From the NCBI GenBank assembly GCA_027924585.1, contig BSBM01000252.1:7378001-7442000 (forward strand): a DNA stretch of 64,000 nt. The letters are read 5' to 3'. The position numbers and the translations under genes were made by a program. Position 1 is the first letter of the stretch. Each line of letters opens with the position of its first letter. Below are positions 1-10,781 of the stretch, piece by piece. The DNA comes from Larix kaempferi. Its lineage: Eukaryota > Streptophyta > Pinopsida > Pinales > Pinaceae. The notes beneath the pieces are model-generated. The model did no database searches. It was not told where the DNA came from and saw only the letters and a list, made by a program, of their open reading frames with translations.

Positions 1-399
1 GAATTTAGGTGCAGTATGTCTTTGTGTGCTTTGAAATTCATCAGGTCTATTATGAGGGCCTGTACTTGAGAAAATATGCTCACTCCCTTTCATCTTTTCC
101 CCTGAGTGTGAACCACTATTATCTCCTATCATCCCTTTGCTTTGAAGCTGGCTAATCAACAATTCGAATCCTTGCAACAATTGGTTACCTATCCTTTCCA
201 TATTTGTTGAAATTTTAGAGAAACATTGATCTAAGGTTGCAATAAGTTCCTCCTTATGTCTTAATTTGTCATCCTTCTCTCTACCCATGGTTTCAACAAA
301 AGACTCCTCTTCTTCTACTACCTCTTCTTCAACAAAAACCTCTTCAACTACTGGTTCAAAGGGTGGTGTATTATTCTTTTGACTTCTTGTTAAGACCAT
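1..399 (-). pseudogene. gag N-terminal part, truncated by the window edge
   Basis: This is the start of the third gag copy, read leftward from an ATG whose first base is 399 (3780 bp before the equivalent ATG at 4179). The frame is open to the window edge. It shows the same opening (MVLTRSQKNN), the Glu/Val-rich stretch and the FSKISTNMERIGNQ segment as the other two copies. Gag packages the element RNA into virus-like particles. Only about the first 130 residues are visible. Confidence 0.75.
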
Positions 400-415
400 C
401 AGGTTCCAAGAACAT

Positions 416-427
416 GCTCTTATACCA
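416..427 (-). other. Primer-binding site, copy 1 (mutated)
   Basis: On the minus strand this reads TGGTATAAGAGC, two bases after the LTR end. The tRNA-Met initiator type site is TGGTATCAGAGC, so this copy carries one change. Confidence 0.75.
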
Positions 428-429
428 CT

Positions 430-2197
430 TGTAATGACCCTTTTTAAAAAAAAATTAAAATGCCCAATTTTCCACTTTTTTACCAATTTCGACCTTTGAC
501 TAGTTTTATTGTTTTGACCTCCAAATCAACCCAAATGCTCCCAAATCTTCTGTATGAGTGTATGAATGATATTTAGACTTGAATATTAGGTTCAAGGATA
601 TTTTATGGTCCTCCAAAGACTTCTTAAAACTTGATTTTTATTCTGACCAATATATGCAATTTTGACAGTTAATTTGTGGATCAAATCCCCCCGGGGTAAC
701 ACTGAAAAGGGCCTCCCAAATGCCTCTAAACTCCCTCAAATTTCTGAACAGAGGTATGTAATGTGTTAAGTATGTTATTAAGGTCTAATATGCACCATTA
801 ATTCATTATTACAATTGTTCTCACCCTCTCCCATTCAACTGCAAAAATCCCCAATTCGACCCTTGGAGAAATGGCACTATTTCACCTCCCAATACAACTA
901 AACTGAGTAAAAATGCTTCAAATGCTCAAGTACAATACATGAAACTTGTAGAAGACATCCATGACAGTATATTTATCACAAATACATCATATAATCATCC
1001 ATCCATTCGAAATAATCAACATTATAGTGTCATACATCAATGCATTGGGGAAATGGACATTGTTTGCCCATTAATCAATATTTTTGCATACAACCAGTGG
1101 GTATTTCGACCTGAGACTTTCTGAATATTAATAACAGAGGATATGAATCTATTACAATCATAAATATATAATTAAAATCTCTCCCAAGAAGCGCAAGAGC
1201 TCACCAAAAACACCCTCCCTCAAGGAGCATGAATATGCCTTCAAAACTGGAAACAGTGGAGAGAAAGTGTTGCACTAAACCAAACCATGAAACTTCCTGT
1301 AGCTGATACCTGCAAATAAAAACTTCATCAAAGCACCATGAAATACCTGAGTGGCCTCTCCAAACACCAACTTGGATGGGAATCTTTCACCCTCGAAATT
1401 GGCTAAGGCAAGAAACTAGTCATCCACTAGCTCTCTCTTCACAAATGCAATTTTTCTCAAATCATCAAAATCCATTCTCATACTTCATTTCTACATTTTA
1501 TAACCAACATTAGCCTTCTAAGGGTCGAAATCCTCTCAATAGATTCAATAGATTTTCATTTAGGAAATATTCCACATTTGCCACTTGTCTCCTAGTTCCA
1601 ACCTTCCATCTTCTCCCAAATTCGATTTTGACTCTCTTTGGCTTCTCCAACTCCCATGAGCGCCTTCCTTGAGCCCATTTTTGGGGCTGACATGTCATAG
1701 TGGTCAGATGTCAGAGGTCAGGTCTGCAATTTGTCATAGTTTTCATAGATGCTCCATCATTGGTGTCATAGCGGCTAGGGAATCTAGCCCAAGTGTCCAC
1801 AAACTTCCAATTTGACTATTTATCTTCCATGGAGGTTACAAATCCTTCCCAATTCGACCTAAGATGATCAATGACATGTGTTATGACTTACCAACTCACC
1901 CAAGAGTGTTCACCTTCCCATTAATTCGAATTTTCAAGAGAGAGATACCATGTATTATGAAAAATCAAGCTAGTGTGGGTCCCATATCCTCCATATGTCT
2001 CCAAAACCATTTGCCATCTAGGATTTCTCTTGAATTTCTTTATTCACTCTATTTATTAAATACTTGAACCCTTCTAATGTCTAAACATCATTTATTAGCT
2101 TCCTTATTACCATTCCACATGTGCCCATCCAACCTAGGAAACTAGTAGGATTGATGGGATTCTCTTACTATGAAATTATTTGAATGGGGACATTACA
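430..2197 (-). repeat. LTR 1 of the tandem array
   Basis: A long terminal repeat of 1768 bp bounded by TGTAATG and CATTACA, whose ends are inverted copies of each other. It is flanked by the primer-binding site on the low-coordinate side and the polypurine tract on the high-coordinate side, which fixes the element orientation as minus. It aligns without gaps to 4210-5977. Short reading frames inside it, such as 1864-2067, recur in every LTR and carry no recognisable domain. Confidence 0.9.
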
Positions 2198-4179
2198 GTC
2201 CTCCCCACCCAAGATTGCTTGCCCTCAAGCAATCTCAATTTACCATGCTGCAAACTTGTACCTCCTCTATTAGGTGGCCTTCCCTGAGTAATGTCTCCCA
2301 AAATCTTTCTATTCCGGTGTTTCATGCTGTGGGAAGAAACTACCTGATTTGGATAGGTGTGTTGCCCTCTCACAATCCTTAGTACTCCTTTTGAATCTTG
2401 GAATTTCATTTCAGGAATTTTATAATTTACTGTATGCTCTCCTATTGAATACAACCATTGCACTCCCAAAACAACATTAATATCAGCAATATCAACCACA
2501 TAAAAACTATCGACAAAAGTATCGTTACCTACGGTGACTTGCAGCTGTGGAATCCATGTTTTGCACTCCATTGTGATGTGACCGGGAATGAAAACTGTAA
2601 AGCCATAAAATGGTTCAATAGGTATCTTTCTTTTCTCCACCATCTCTGCATCAATTAAGTTATGGGTGGCTCCTCCATCTACCAAAACTGAAGTTCTTTG
2701 TCCTTGTACCACACCCTTGCATCGGATAGTATGGTAGCGAGGTACTGCTGAAAGTACTGCCATTGTTACTTTGGTGGGTGAGGGATGCTTCACCTCTCGT
2801 TTCCCTTCTTCTGCTGTAGTATATCCTTATTCTTGGGTTGAATTATGTCCTTCTTCCTCCATGCTCCCTTCATATCCCTCATCACAAAATACTTCAATGA
2901 ATCATGCCTTTCCTTTAGCACATTTATGTCCACGTTCCCATGGTTGGAAGCATGAGTAACATAATTTCTTCCTTCTGAGCTCTTCCCTGCTTAGTTCCTC
3001 TTTCTTATCCTTTCCATATTCCTCTTGTTTCCATGGCTTCTTATCAAGTGCATCTCTTTTCCAAGGTTTCTTTTCAATTCTGAAGTCAGGCTTGGGAGGA
3101 AATCTCGTTCTAGGAAGCACATTTTGGAGATCCCTAGTCAAGCTCATTGCATCTTTTAATGTAGTTGGCTTGTGGGATTTGACCAAACCTTTTAAGGGTT
3201 CAACCAAACCTTCAGTGAACAACAATACCAACCTTCCCATAGATATATTAGCCACCTTGACTGATAATTTTTTAAAGTCCAACATATATTCAGTAGGGGT
3301 CCCAGTTTGCTTCAATTGAGCTAATTCCTTGAAAGGCAATTCTTGATCTTTTTGTTCAAATCTCTCTAGTACCCTGTCGACAAACTCTCCATATGTTTTA
3401 ACCTGATCGTGACCCAAGGTTTTCAATCCATGGAACCACCATTCATTTACATCTCCTTCCAAGTGCAAAATGGCCATTTTTAATGCATCTTCTTCCAACA
3501 TAGGATTCAGCTTAAAATACACATCCAATTTTTGCACCCAAGTGTTAGCAATATTTGGAGAAGAACCATCAAAAGTAGGAACTGACATTTTACTAATAGC
3601 ACCATTTAATTCTTTGTTTTGGTATGGACTCCTATGGTCATCCTTCCTCTTCATTTTATATATAGCATCGATGAATGTACTAAATGGTAGACCTCTTTTA
3701 CATTCTTCACTCAAATCATTCCATTCATTTGCTAGTTTACTATTATCCACTTCAATATTAGGCTCTTCTTTAGGTGAGAGGAATTTAGGTGCAGTATGCC
3801 TTTGTGTGCTTTTAAATTCATCAGGTCTATTATGAGGTCTTGTACTTGAGAAAATATGCTCACTCCCTTTCATCTTTTCTCCTGAGTGTGAACCACTATT
3901 ATCTCCTATCATCCCTTTGCTTTGAAGCTGGCTAATCAACAATTCGAATCCTTGCAGAAATTGGTTACCTATCCTTTCCATATTTGTTGAAATTTTAGAG
4001 AAACATGGATCTAAGGTCGCAATAAGTTCCTCCTCATGTCTTAATTTGTCATCCTTCTCTCTACCCATGGTTTCAGCAAAAGACTCCTCTTCTTCTACTA
4101 CCTCTTCTTCAACAAAAACCTCTTCAACTACTAGTTCAAAGGGTGGTGGATTATTCTTTTGACTTCGTGTTAAGACCAT
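2176..4179 (-). pseudogene. gag-protease of a non-autonomous Ty3 element, unit 1
   Basis: Gag starts at the ATG at 4179 and is open for 425 codons. It has an acidic N-terminal stretch, a retrotransposon gag domain at roughly residues 200-330 (around DVYFKLNPMLEEDALKM) and a C-terminal CCHC knuckle (CYSCFQPWERGHKC). The frame then meets a stop at 2902, where unit 2 has Arg; this fits a CGA to TGA change. A further in-frame stop lies near 2831. The protease part follows (2176-2793), with the active-site region VLVDGGATHNLID and the VVLGVQWL segment typical of retropepsins of this class. The protease frame runs through the polypurine tract and ends inside the next LTR. No RT follows. Function is inferred from family: gag makes the particle and protease matures it, perhaps in trans with an autonomous relative. 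Confidence 0.85.
2198..2212 (-). other. Polypurine tract, unit 1
   Basis: The minus strand reads TTGGGTGGGGAGGAC directly before the LTR start TGTAATG. This is the plus-strand priming site of reverse transcription. Confidence 0.8.
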
Positions 4180-4195
4180 CAGGTTCCAAGAACAT

Positions 4196-4207
4196 GCTCT
4201 GATACTA
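4196..4207 (-). other. Primer-binding site, copy 2 (mutated)
   Basis: The minus strand reads TAGTATCAGAGC two bases after the LTR, one change from the tRNA-Met initiator type site TGGTATCAGAGC. Confidence 0.75.
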
Positions 4208-4209
4208 CT

Positions 4210-5977
4210 TGTAATGACCCTTTTTCAAAATTTATTAAAATGCCCAATTTTCCACTTTTTTACCAATTTTGACCTTTGACTAGTTTTACTGTTTTGACCT
4301 CCAAATCAACCCAAATGCTCCCAAATCTTATTTATGAGTGTATGAATGATATTTAGACCTTAATATTAGGTTCAGGGATATTTTATGGTCCTCCAAAGAC
4401 TTCTGAAAACTTGATTTATATTCTGACCAATATATGCAATTTTGACTAGTAATTTGTGCATCAAATCCCCTCGGGGTAACACTGAAAAGGGCCTCCCAAA
4501 TGCCTCTAAACTCCCTCAAATTTCTGAACAGAGGTATGTAATGTGTTGAGTATGTTATTAAAGTCTCATATGCACCATTAAAGGATTATTACAACTGTTC
4601 TCACCCTCTCCCATTCAACTGCGAAAATCCCCAATTCGACCCTTGGGGAAATGGCACTATTTCACTTCCCAATACAACTAAACTGAGTAAAAATACTTCA
4701 AATGCTCAATTACAGTACATGAAACTTGTATAAGACATCCATGGCAGTATATTTATCACAAATATATCATAGAATCATCCATCCATTCGAAATAATCAAC
4801 ATTATAGTGTCATACATCAATGCATTGGGGAAATGGACATTGTTTGCTCATTAATCAATATTTTTGCATACAACCAGTGGGTATTTCGACCTGATACTTT
4901 CTAAATATTAATAAAAGAGGATATGAATATATTACAATCAGAAATATACAATGAGAAGCTCTCCCAAGAAGCACAAGAGCTCACCAAAAACGCCCTCCCT
5001 CAAGGAGCATGAATATGCCTTCAAAACTGGAAACGATGGAGAAAAAGTGTTGCACTAAACCAAACCATGAAACTTCCTATAGCTGCTACCTAAAAATACA
5101 AACTCCATTAAAGCACCATGAAATACCTGAGTGGCCTCTCCAAACACCAACTTGGATGGGAATCTTTCACCCTCGAAATTGGCTAAGGCAAGAAACTAGT
5201 CATCCACTAGCTCTCTCTTCACAAATGCAATTTTTCTCAAATCATCAAAATCCATTCTCATACTTCATTTCTACATTTTATAACCAAAATTAGCCTTCTA
5301 AGAGTAGAAATCCTCTCAATAGATTCAACATATTTCCATTTAGGAAATATTCCACATTTGCCACTTGTCTCCTAGTTCCAACCTTCCATCTTCTCCCAAA
5401 TTCGATTTTGACTCTCTTTGGCTTCTCCAACTCCCATGAGCGCCTTCCTTGAGCCTATTTTTTGGGCTTACATGACATAGTGGTAAGGTGTCCGAGTTCA
5501 GGTCTGCAATTTGTCATAGTTGTCATAGATGCTCCATCATTGGTGTCATAGGGGCTAGGGAATCTAGCCCAAGTGTCCACAAACTTCCAATTTGACTCTT
5601 TATCTTCCATGGAGGTTACCAATCCTTCCAAATTCGACCTAAGATGATCAATGACATGTGTTATGACTTACCAACTCATCCAAGAGTGTTCACCTTCCCA
5701 TTAATTCGAATTTGCAAGAGAGAGATACCATGTATTATGAAAAATCAAGCTAGTGTGGGTCCCACATCCTCCATATGTCTCCAAAACCATTTGCCATCTA
5801 GGATTTCTCTTGAATTTCTTTATTCACTCTATTTATTAAATACTTGAACTCTTCTAATGTCTAAACATCATTTATTATCCTCCTTATTACCATTCCACAT
5901 GTGCCCATCCAACCTAGGAAACTAGTAGTATTGATGGGATTGTCTTACTATGAAATTATTTGAATGGGGACATTACA
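4210..5977 (-). repeat. LTR 2 of the tandem array
   Basis: A 1768-bp LTR shared by the two internal regions beside it: 3' LTR for the unit on its right and 5' LTR for the unit on its left. It has the same TGTAATG...CATTACA ends and the same length as LTR 1, with scattered substitutions. Confidence 0.9.
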
Positions 5978-7959
5978 TTCCTCCCCACCCAAGATTGCTT
6001 GCCCTCAAGCAATCTCAATTTACCATGCTGCAAAATTGTCCCTCCTCTATCAGGTGGCCTTCCATGAGTAATGTCTCCCAAAATATTTCTATTCCGGTGC
6101 GTCATGCTGTGGGAAGAAACTACCTGATTCGGATAGGTGTGTTGCCCTCTCACAATCCTTAGTACTCCTTTTGAATCTTTGAATTTCATTTCAGGAATTT
6201 TATAATTTACTGTATGCTCTCCTATTGAATACAACCATTTCACTCCCAAAACAACATTAGTATCAGCAATATCAACCACATAAAAGCTATCGACAAAAGT
6301 ATAGTTACCTACGGTGACTTGCAGCTGTGGAATCCATGTTTTGCACTCCATTGTGTTGTGACCGGGAATGACAACTGTAAATCCATCAAATGGTTCAATA
6401 GGTATCTTTCTTTTCTCCACCATCTCTGCATCTATGAAGTTATGGGTGGCTCCTCCATCTACCAAAACTGAAGTTCTTTGTCCTTGTACCAAACCCTTGC
6501 ATCGGATAGTATGGTAGCGAGGTACTGCTGAAAGTACTGCCATTGTTACTTTGGTGGGTGAGGGATGCTTCACCTCTGGTTTCCCTTATTCTGATGTAGT
6601 ATATCCTTCTTCTTGGGATGAATTATTTCCTTCTTCCTCCATGCCCCCTTCATATCCCTCATCACAAAATACTTCAATGAATCGTGCCTTTCCTTTAGCA
6701 CATTTATGTCTAGGTACCCATGGTTGGAAGCATGAGTAACACAATTTCTTCCTTTTGAGCTCTTCCCTGCTTAGTTCCTCTTTCTTATCCTTTCCATATT
6801 CCTCTTCTTTCCATGGCTTCTTATCAGGTGCATCTCTTTGCCAAGGTTTCTTTTCAATTCTGAAGTCAGGCTTGGGAGGAAATCTCGTTCTAGGAAGCAC
6901 ACTTTGGAGATCCCTAGTCAAGCTCATTGCATCTTTTAATGTAGTTGGCTTGTGGGATTTGACCAAACCTTTTAAGGGTTCAACCAAACCTTCAGTGAAC
7001 AACAATACCAACCTTCCCATAGATACATCAGCCACCTTGACTGATAATTTTTGAAATTCCAACATATATTCAGTAGGGGTCCCAGTTTGCTTCAATTGAG
7101 CTAATTCCTTGAAAGGCAATTCTGGATGTTTTTGTTCAAATCTCTCTAGTACCCTGTCAACAAATTATCCATATGTTTTAACCTGATCATGACCCAAGAT
7201 TTTCAATCCATGGAACCACCATTCACTTGCATCTCCTTCCAAGTGCAAAACGGCCATTTTTAATGCATCTTCTTCCAACATAGGATTCAACTTAAAATAC
7301 ACATCCAATTTTTGCACCCTAGTGTTAGCAGAATTTGGAGAATTACCATCAAAAGTAGGAACTGACATTTTACTAATAGAACCATGTAATTCTTTGTTTT
7401 GGTATGGACTCCTATGGTCATCCTTCCTCTTCATTTTATATATAGCATCGATGAATGTACTAAATGGTAGACCTCTTTTACATTCTTCACTCAAATCATT
7501 CCATTCATTTGCTAGTTTACTATTATCCACTTCAATATCGGGCTCTTCTTTAGGTGAGAGGAATTTAGGTGCAGTATGCCTTTGTGTGCTTTGAAATTCA
7601 TCAAGTCTATTATGAGGTCCTGTACTTGAGAAAATATGCTCACTCCCTTTCATCTTTTCCCCTGAGTGTGAACCACTATTATCTCCTATCATCCCTTTGC
7701 TTTGAAGCTGGCTAATCAACAATTCGAATCCTTGCAGCAATTGGTTACCTATCCTTTCCATATTTGTTGAAATTTTAGAGAAACATGGATCTAAGGTTGC
7801 AATAAGTTCCTCCTTATGTCTTAATTTGTCATCCTCCTCTCTACCTATGGTTTCAGCAAAAGACTCCTCTTCTTCTACTACCTCTTCTTCAACAAAAACC
7901 TCTTCAACTACTTGTACAAAGGGTGGTGGATTATTCTTTTGACTTCTTGTTAAGACCAT
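5956..7959 (-). pseudogene. gag-protease of a non-autonomous Ty3 element, unit 2
   Basis: Second full copy of the gag-protease region, collinear with unit 1. By homology the start is the ATG at 7959; a longer in-frame extension to 8001 reaches past the primer-binding site and is unlikely to be used. The gag frame is stopped near 7165, where unit 1 reads Glu, resumes through the CCHC knuckle (CYSCFQPWVPRHKC), and has another stop at about 6586 where unit 1 reads Glu. The protease has DGGATHNFID, closer to the family norm than unit 1. The disabling mutations differ from those of unit 1, so the units decayed separately after the array formed or came from different defective copies. Confidence 0.85.
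5978..5992 (-). other. Polypurine tract, unit 2
   Basis: The minus strand reads TTGGGTGGGGAGGAA next to the LTR end; it is one base different from unit 1. Confidence 0.75.
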
Positions 7960-7975
7960 CAGGTGCCAAGAACAT

Positions 7976-7987
7976 GCTCTGAAACCA
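7976..7987 (-). other. Primer-binding site, copy 3 (mutated)
   Basis: The minus strand reads TGGTTTCAGAGC, one change from the tRNA-Met initiator type site. As the rightmost copy it is the site next to the outermost 5' LTR. Confidence 0.75.
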
Positions 7988-7989
7988 CT

Positions 7990-9724
7990 TGTAATGACCA
8001 TTTTTCAAAATTTATTAAAATGCCCAATTTTCCACTTTTTTACCAATTTCGACCTTTGACTAGTTTTATTGTTTTGACCTCCAAATCAACCCAAATGCTC
8101 CCAAATATTTTGTATGAGTGTATGAATGATATTTAGACTTGAATATTAGGTTCAGGGATATTTTATGGTCCTCCAAATACTTCTGAAAACTTGATTTATA
8201 TTCTGACCAATATATGCAATTTTGACTAGTAATTTGTGTGTCAAATCCCCCCGGGGTAACACTGAAAAGGGCCTCCCAAATTCCTCTAAACTCCCTCAAA
8301 TTTCTGAACAGAGGTATGTAATGTGTTAAGTATGTTATTAAGGTCTCATATGCACCATTAATGGATTATTACAACTGTTCTCACCCTCTCCCATTCAACT
8401 GCAAAAATCCCCAATTCGACTCTTGGGGAAAAGGCACTATTTCACCTCCCAATACAACTAAACTAAGTAAAAATGCTTCAAATGCTCAAGTACAGTACAT
8501 CAAACTTGTAGAAGACATCCATGGCAGTATATTTATCACAAATATATCATAGAATCATGCATCCATTCGAAATAATCAACATTATAGTGCCATACATCAA
8601 TGCATTGGGGAAATGGACATTGTTTGCTCATTAATAAATATTTTTGCATACAACCAGTGGGTATTTCAACCTGATACTTTCTGAATATTAAGAACAGAGG
8701 ATATGAAGCTATTACAATCAAAAATATACAATGAGAATCTCTCCCAAGAAGCACAAGAGCTCACCAAAAACGCCCTCCCTCAAGGAGCATGAATATGCCT
8801 TCAAAACTGGAAACGGTGGAGAGAAAGTGCTGCACTAAACCAAACCATGAAACTTCCTGTAGCTGATACTTGAAAATAAAAACTCCATTAAAGCACCATG
8901 AAAGACCTGAGTGGCCTCTCCAAACACCAACTTGGATGGGAATCTTTCACCCTCGAAATTGGCTAAGGCAAGAAACTAGTCATCCACTAACTCTCTCTTC
9001 ACAAATGCAATTTTTCTCAAATCATCAAAATCCATTCTCATACTTCATTTCTACATTTTATAACCAACATTAGCATTCTAAGGGTCGAAATCCTCTCAAT
9101 AGATTCAATAGATTTCCATTTAGGAAATATTCCACATTTGCCACTTGTCTCCTAGTTCCAACCTTCCATCTTCTCCCAAATTCGATTTTGAATCTCTTTG
9201 GCTTCTCCAACTCCCATGAGCGCCTTCCTTGAGCCTATTTTTGGGGCTGACATGTCATAGTGGTCAGATATCAGAGTTCATCTCTGCAATTTTTCATAGT
9301 TGTCATTGATGCTTCGTCATTGGTGTCATAGGGGCTAGGGAATCTAGCCCAAGTGTCCACAAACTTCCAATTTGACTCTTTATCTTCCATGGAGGTTACC
9401 AATCCTTCCCAATTCAACCTAAGATTCTCAATGACATGTGTTATGACTTACCAACTTACCCAAGGGTGTTCACCTTCCCATTAATTCGAATTTGCAAGAG
9501 AGAGAGTCCCACATCCTCCATATGTCTCCAAAACCATTTGCCATTTAGGATTTCTCTTGAATTTCTTTATTCACTCTATTTATTAAATACTTGAACCCTT
9601 ATAATGTCTAAACATCATTTATTAGCTTCCTTATTACCATTCCACATGTGCCCATCCAACCTAGGAAACTAGTAGGATTGATGGGATTGTCTTACTATGA
9701 AATTATTTGAATGGGGACATTACA
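7990..9724 (-). repeat. LTR 3 of the tandem array (outer 5' LTR)
   Basis: A 1735-bp LTR with a 33-bp deletion near 9506 relative to LTR 1 and LTR 2. It ends CATTACA at 9724, and the next base begins integrase coding sequence of an older element, so this is the true right border of the array. The expected 5-bp target duplication would be AGCAT (9725-9729); its partner lies left of the window. Confidence 0.88.
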
Positions 9725-10272
9725 AGCATGCCCTCACCAAGGTGTGCAATGTCAACCGCGACGATTGGGACTTGAAAATCCCAGCAGTTCTTTGGGTGTA
9801 TTGCACCACATGCAAAGGACTGACTAGCCAGACCCCATTTAAGCTCGTTTATGGCCAGGAAGCGGTTATGCCGATGGAATACATAGTACCGAGCTTGTGC
9901 ATTGCAGCAACAATAGGAATGAGCGACGATGGCGCGATAGAGGAAAGGTTGACACAACTAATACAGCTTGACAAAGATCAATTCATCACAGGGTTCCATC
10001 AGAAAGTATTAAAAGACCGCCAAAAGGTGTGGCACGACCGCCATGTCAAGTCGAATCACTTTCAGAATGGGGATACAGCTCTGTTGTATGATAGTAAGTT
10101 TGCGAAACACCCCGGTAAGTTGCAAATGCATTGGTTGGGACCATATGTTATCACTTTTGTCACCAACGGAGGCGCGGTACAGTTACAAAGTCCGGATGGA
10201 GTACTGTTACCTAAATTAGTCAATGGGAATAGGCTAAAGCCCTATCACCATGATCCAACGCAGAGCGGATGA
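9725..10272 (+). pseudogene. Integrase C-terminal half of an old Ty3/gypsy element (array host)
   Basis: The frame is open from the array border to a stop at 10270-10272. It matches the end of the gypsy integrase core ([20 protein letters not shown]) and the C-terminal DNA-binding part ([26 protein letters not shown]). It ends soon after NRLKPYHHD with no chromodomain, which fits the TAT/Athila side of Ty3 rather than chromoviruses. Everything upstream was separated by the insertion of the tandem array. The frame is otherwise intact over 180 codons. Its 3' flank continues at 17385, beyond the chromovirus inserted at 10381. Confidence 0.85.
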
Positions 10273-10375
10273 GGACCAATGTGGTAAAAAAAAAATGCAG
10301 GATGCTAGGTGGCAGGATGGCGCACCAACAGGAAGAGAATGTGCAAGCGGGAGTGATCGCATCACGGTTAAGGGT

Positions 10376-10380
10376 CTGTG
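10376..10380. repeat. Target-site duplication CTGTG, left copy
   Basis: CTGTG directly precedes the LTR at 10381 and is repeated exactly at 17380-17384 directly after the other LTR. This proves that 10381-17379 entered as one unit. Confidence 0.9.
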
Positions 10381-10752
10381 TGTGATGCACCTGCAACAAT
10401 TACTTAATAAAAATATGCGAAATAGCAGAAATGACAGAACTCAGAATCACTTTTATATTGATCACAGGCCACTTCGAGGGGGCAACCTCCTATGAGCAAG
10501 CTCAATACAAATAACTTCACGGTGCCTTCATAGGTCTCAACACACACTTATATACTAATTCTAGGCGCCAATACTATGGGTCGAAACCATGGGTCGTTAC
10601 AAACTATGGATCAACAATACTACGGGCGACTTACAAAGCATATGCGCCAACAATAACACAAACTATTGATCAACAAATACTACGGGACGACTTACAAAGC
10701 ATATGCGTCCAACATCAACATACTAACAAAGTAAAGACATGGGTTCCTAACA
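10381..10752 (-). repeat. Chromovirus 3' LTR
   Basis: 372 bp. On the minus strand it starts TGTTAGGAACCC and ends GTGCATCACA. Inside is an imperfect tandem pair of about 65 bp that contains TACAAAGCATATGCG twice. It is adjacent to the polypurine tract. Confidence 0.92.
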
Positions 10753-10768
10753 TCCCCTCCCCCTTAAA
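10753..10768 (-). other. Polypurine tract of the chromovirus
   Basis: The minus strand reads TTTAAGGGGGAGGGGA directly before the LTR start TGTTAGG. Confidence 0.88.
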
Positions 10769-10781
10769 AAAAACTTTTTCC

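Larger units (their letters stand above)
1..9724 (-). mobile_element. Tandem array of a non-autonomous Ty3/gypsy element sharing LTRs
   Basis: The same sequence restarts at 1, 3781 and 7561, an exact 3780-bp period with no net indel until a 33-bp deletion near 9506. Each unit is an LTR (about 1768 bp, TGTAATG...CATTACA) plus a 2012-bp internal region. Read on the minus strand, the internal region has a tRNA-Met type primer-binding site just after the LTR, gag, aspartic protease, and a polypurine tract directly before the next LTR. There is no RT, RNase H or integrase, and no room for them. The order internal-LTR-internal-LTR-internal-LTR is what unequal recombination between LTRs of adjacent or sister copies produces. 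The left end lies outside the window; the right end (9724) abuts an older integrase gene. The gag and protease style (CCHC knuckle, DGGATHN motif) and LTR ends resemble chromovirus families, which is an inference. Confidence 0.9.

Noticed and set aside
1864-2067. Open frame repeated at 5644-5847
   Set aside because: It lies inside the LTR and is shared only because the LTRs are copies; no domain, and a deletion breaks the third copy.
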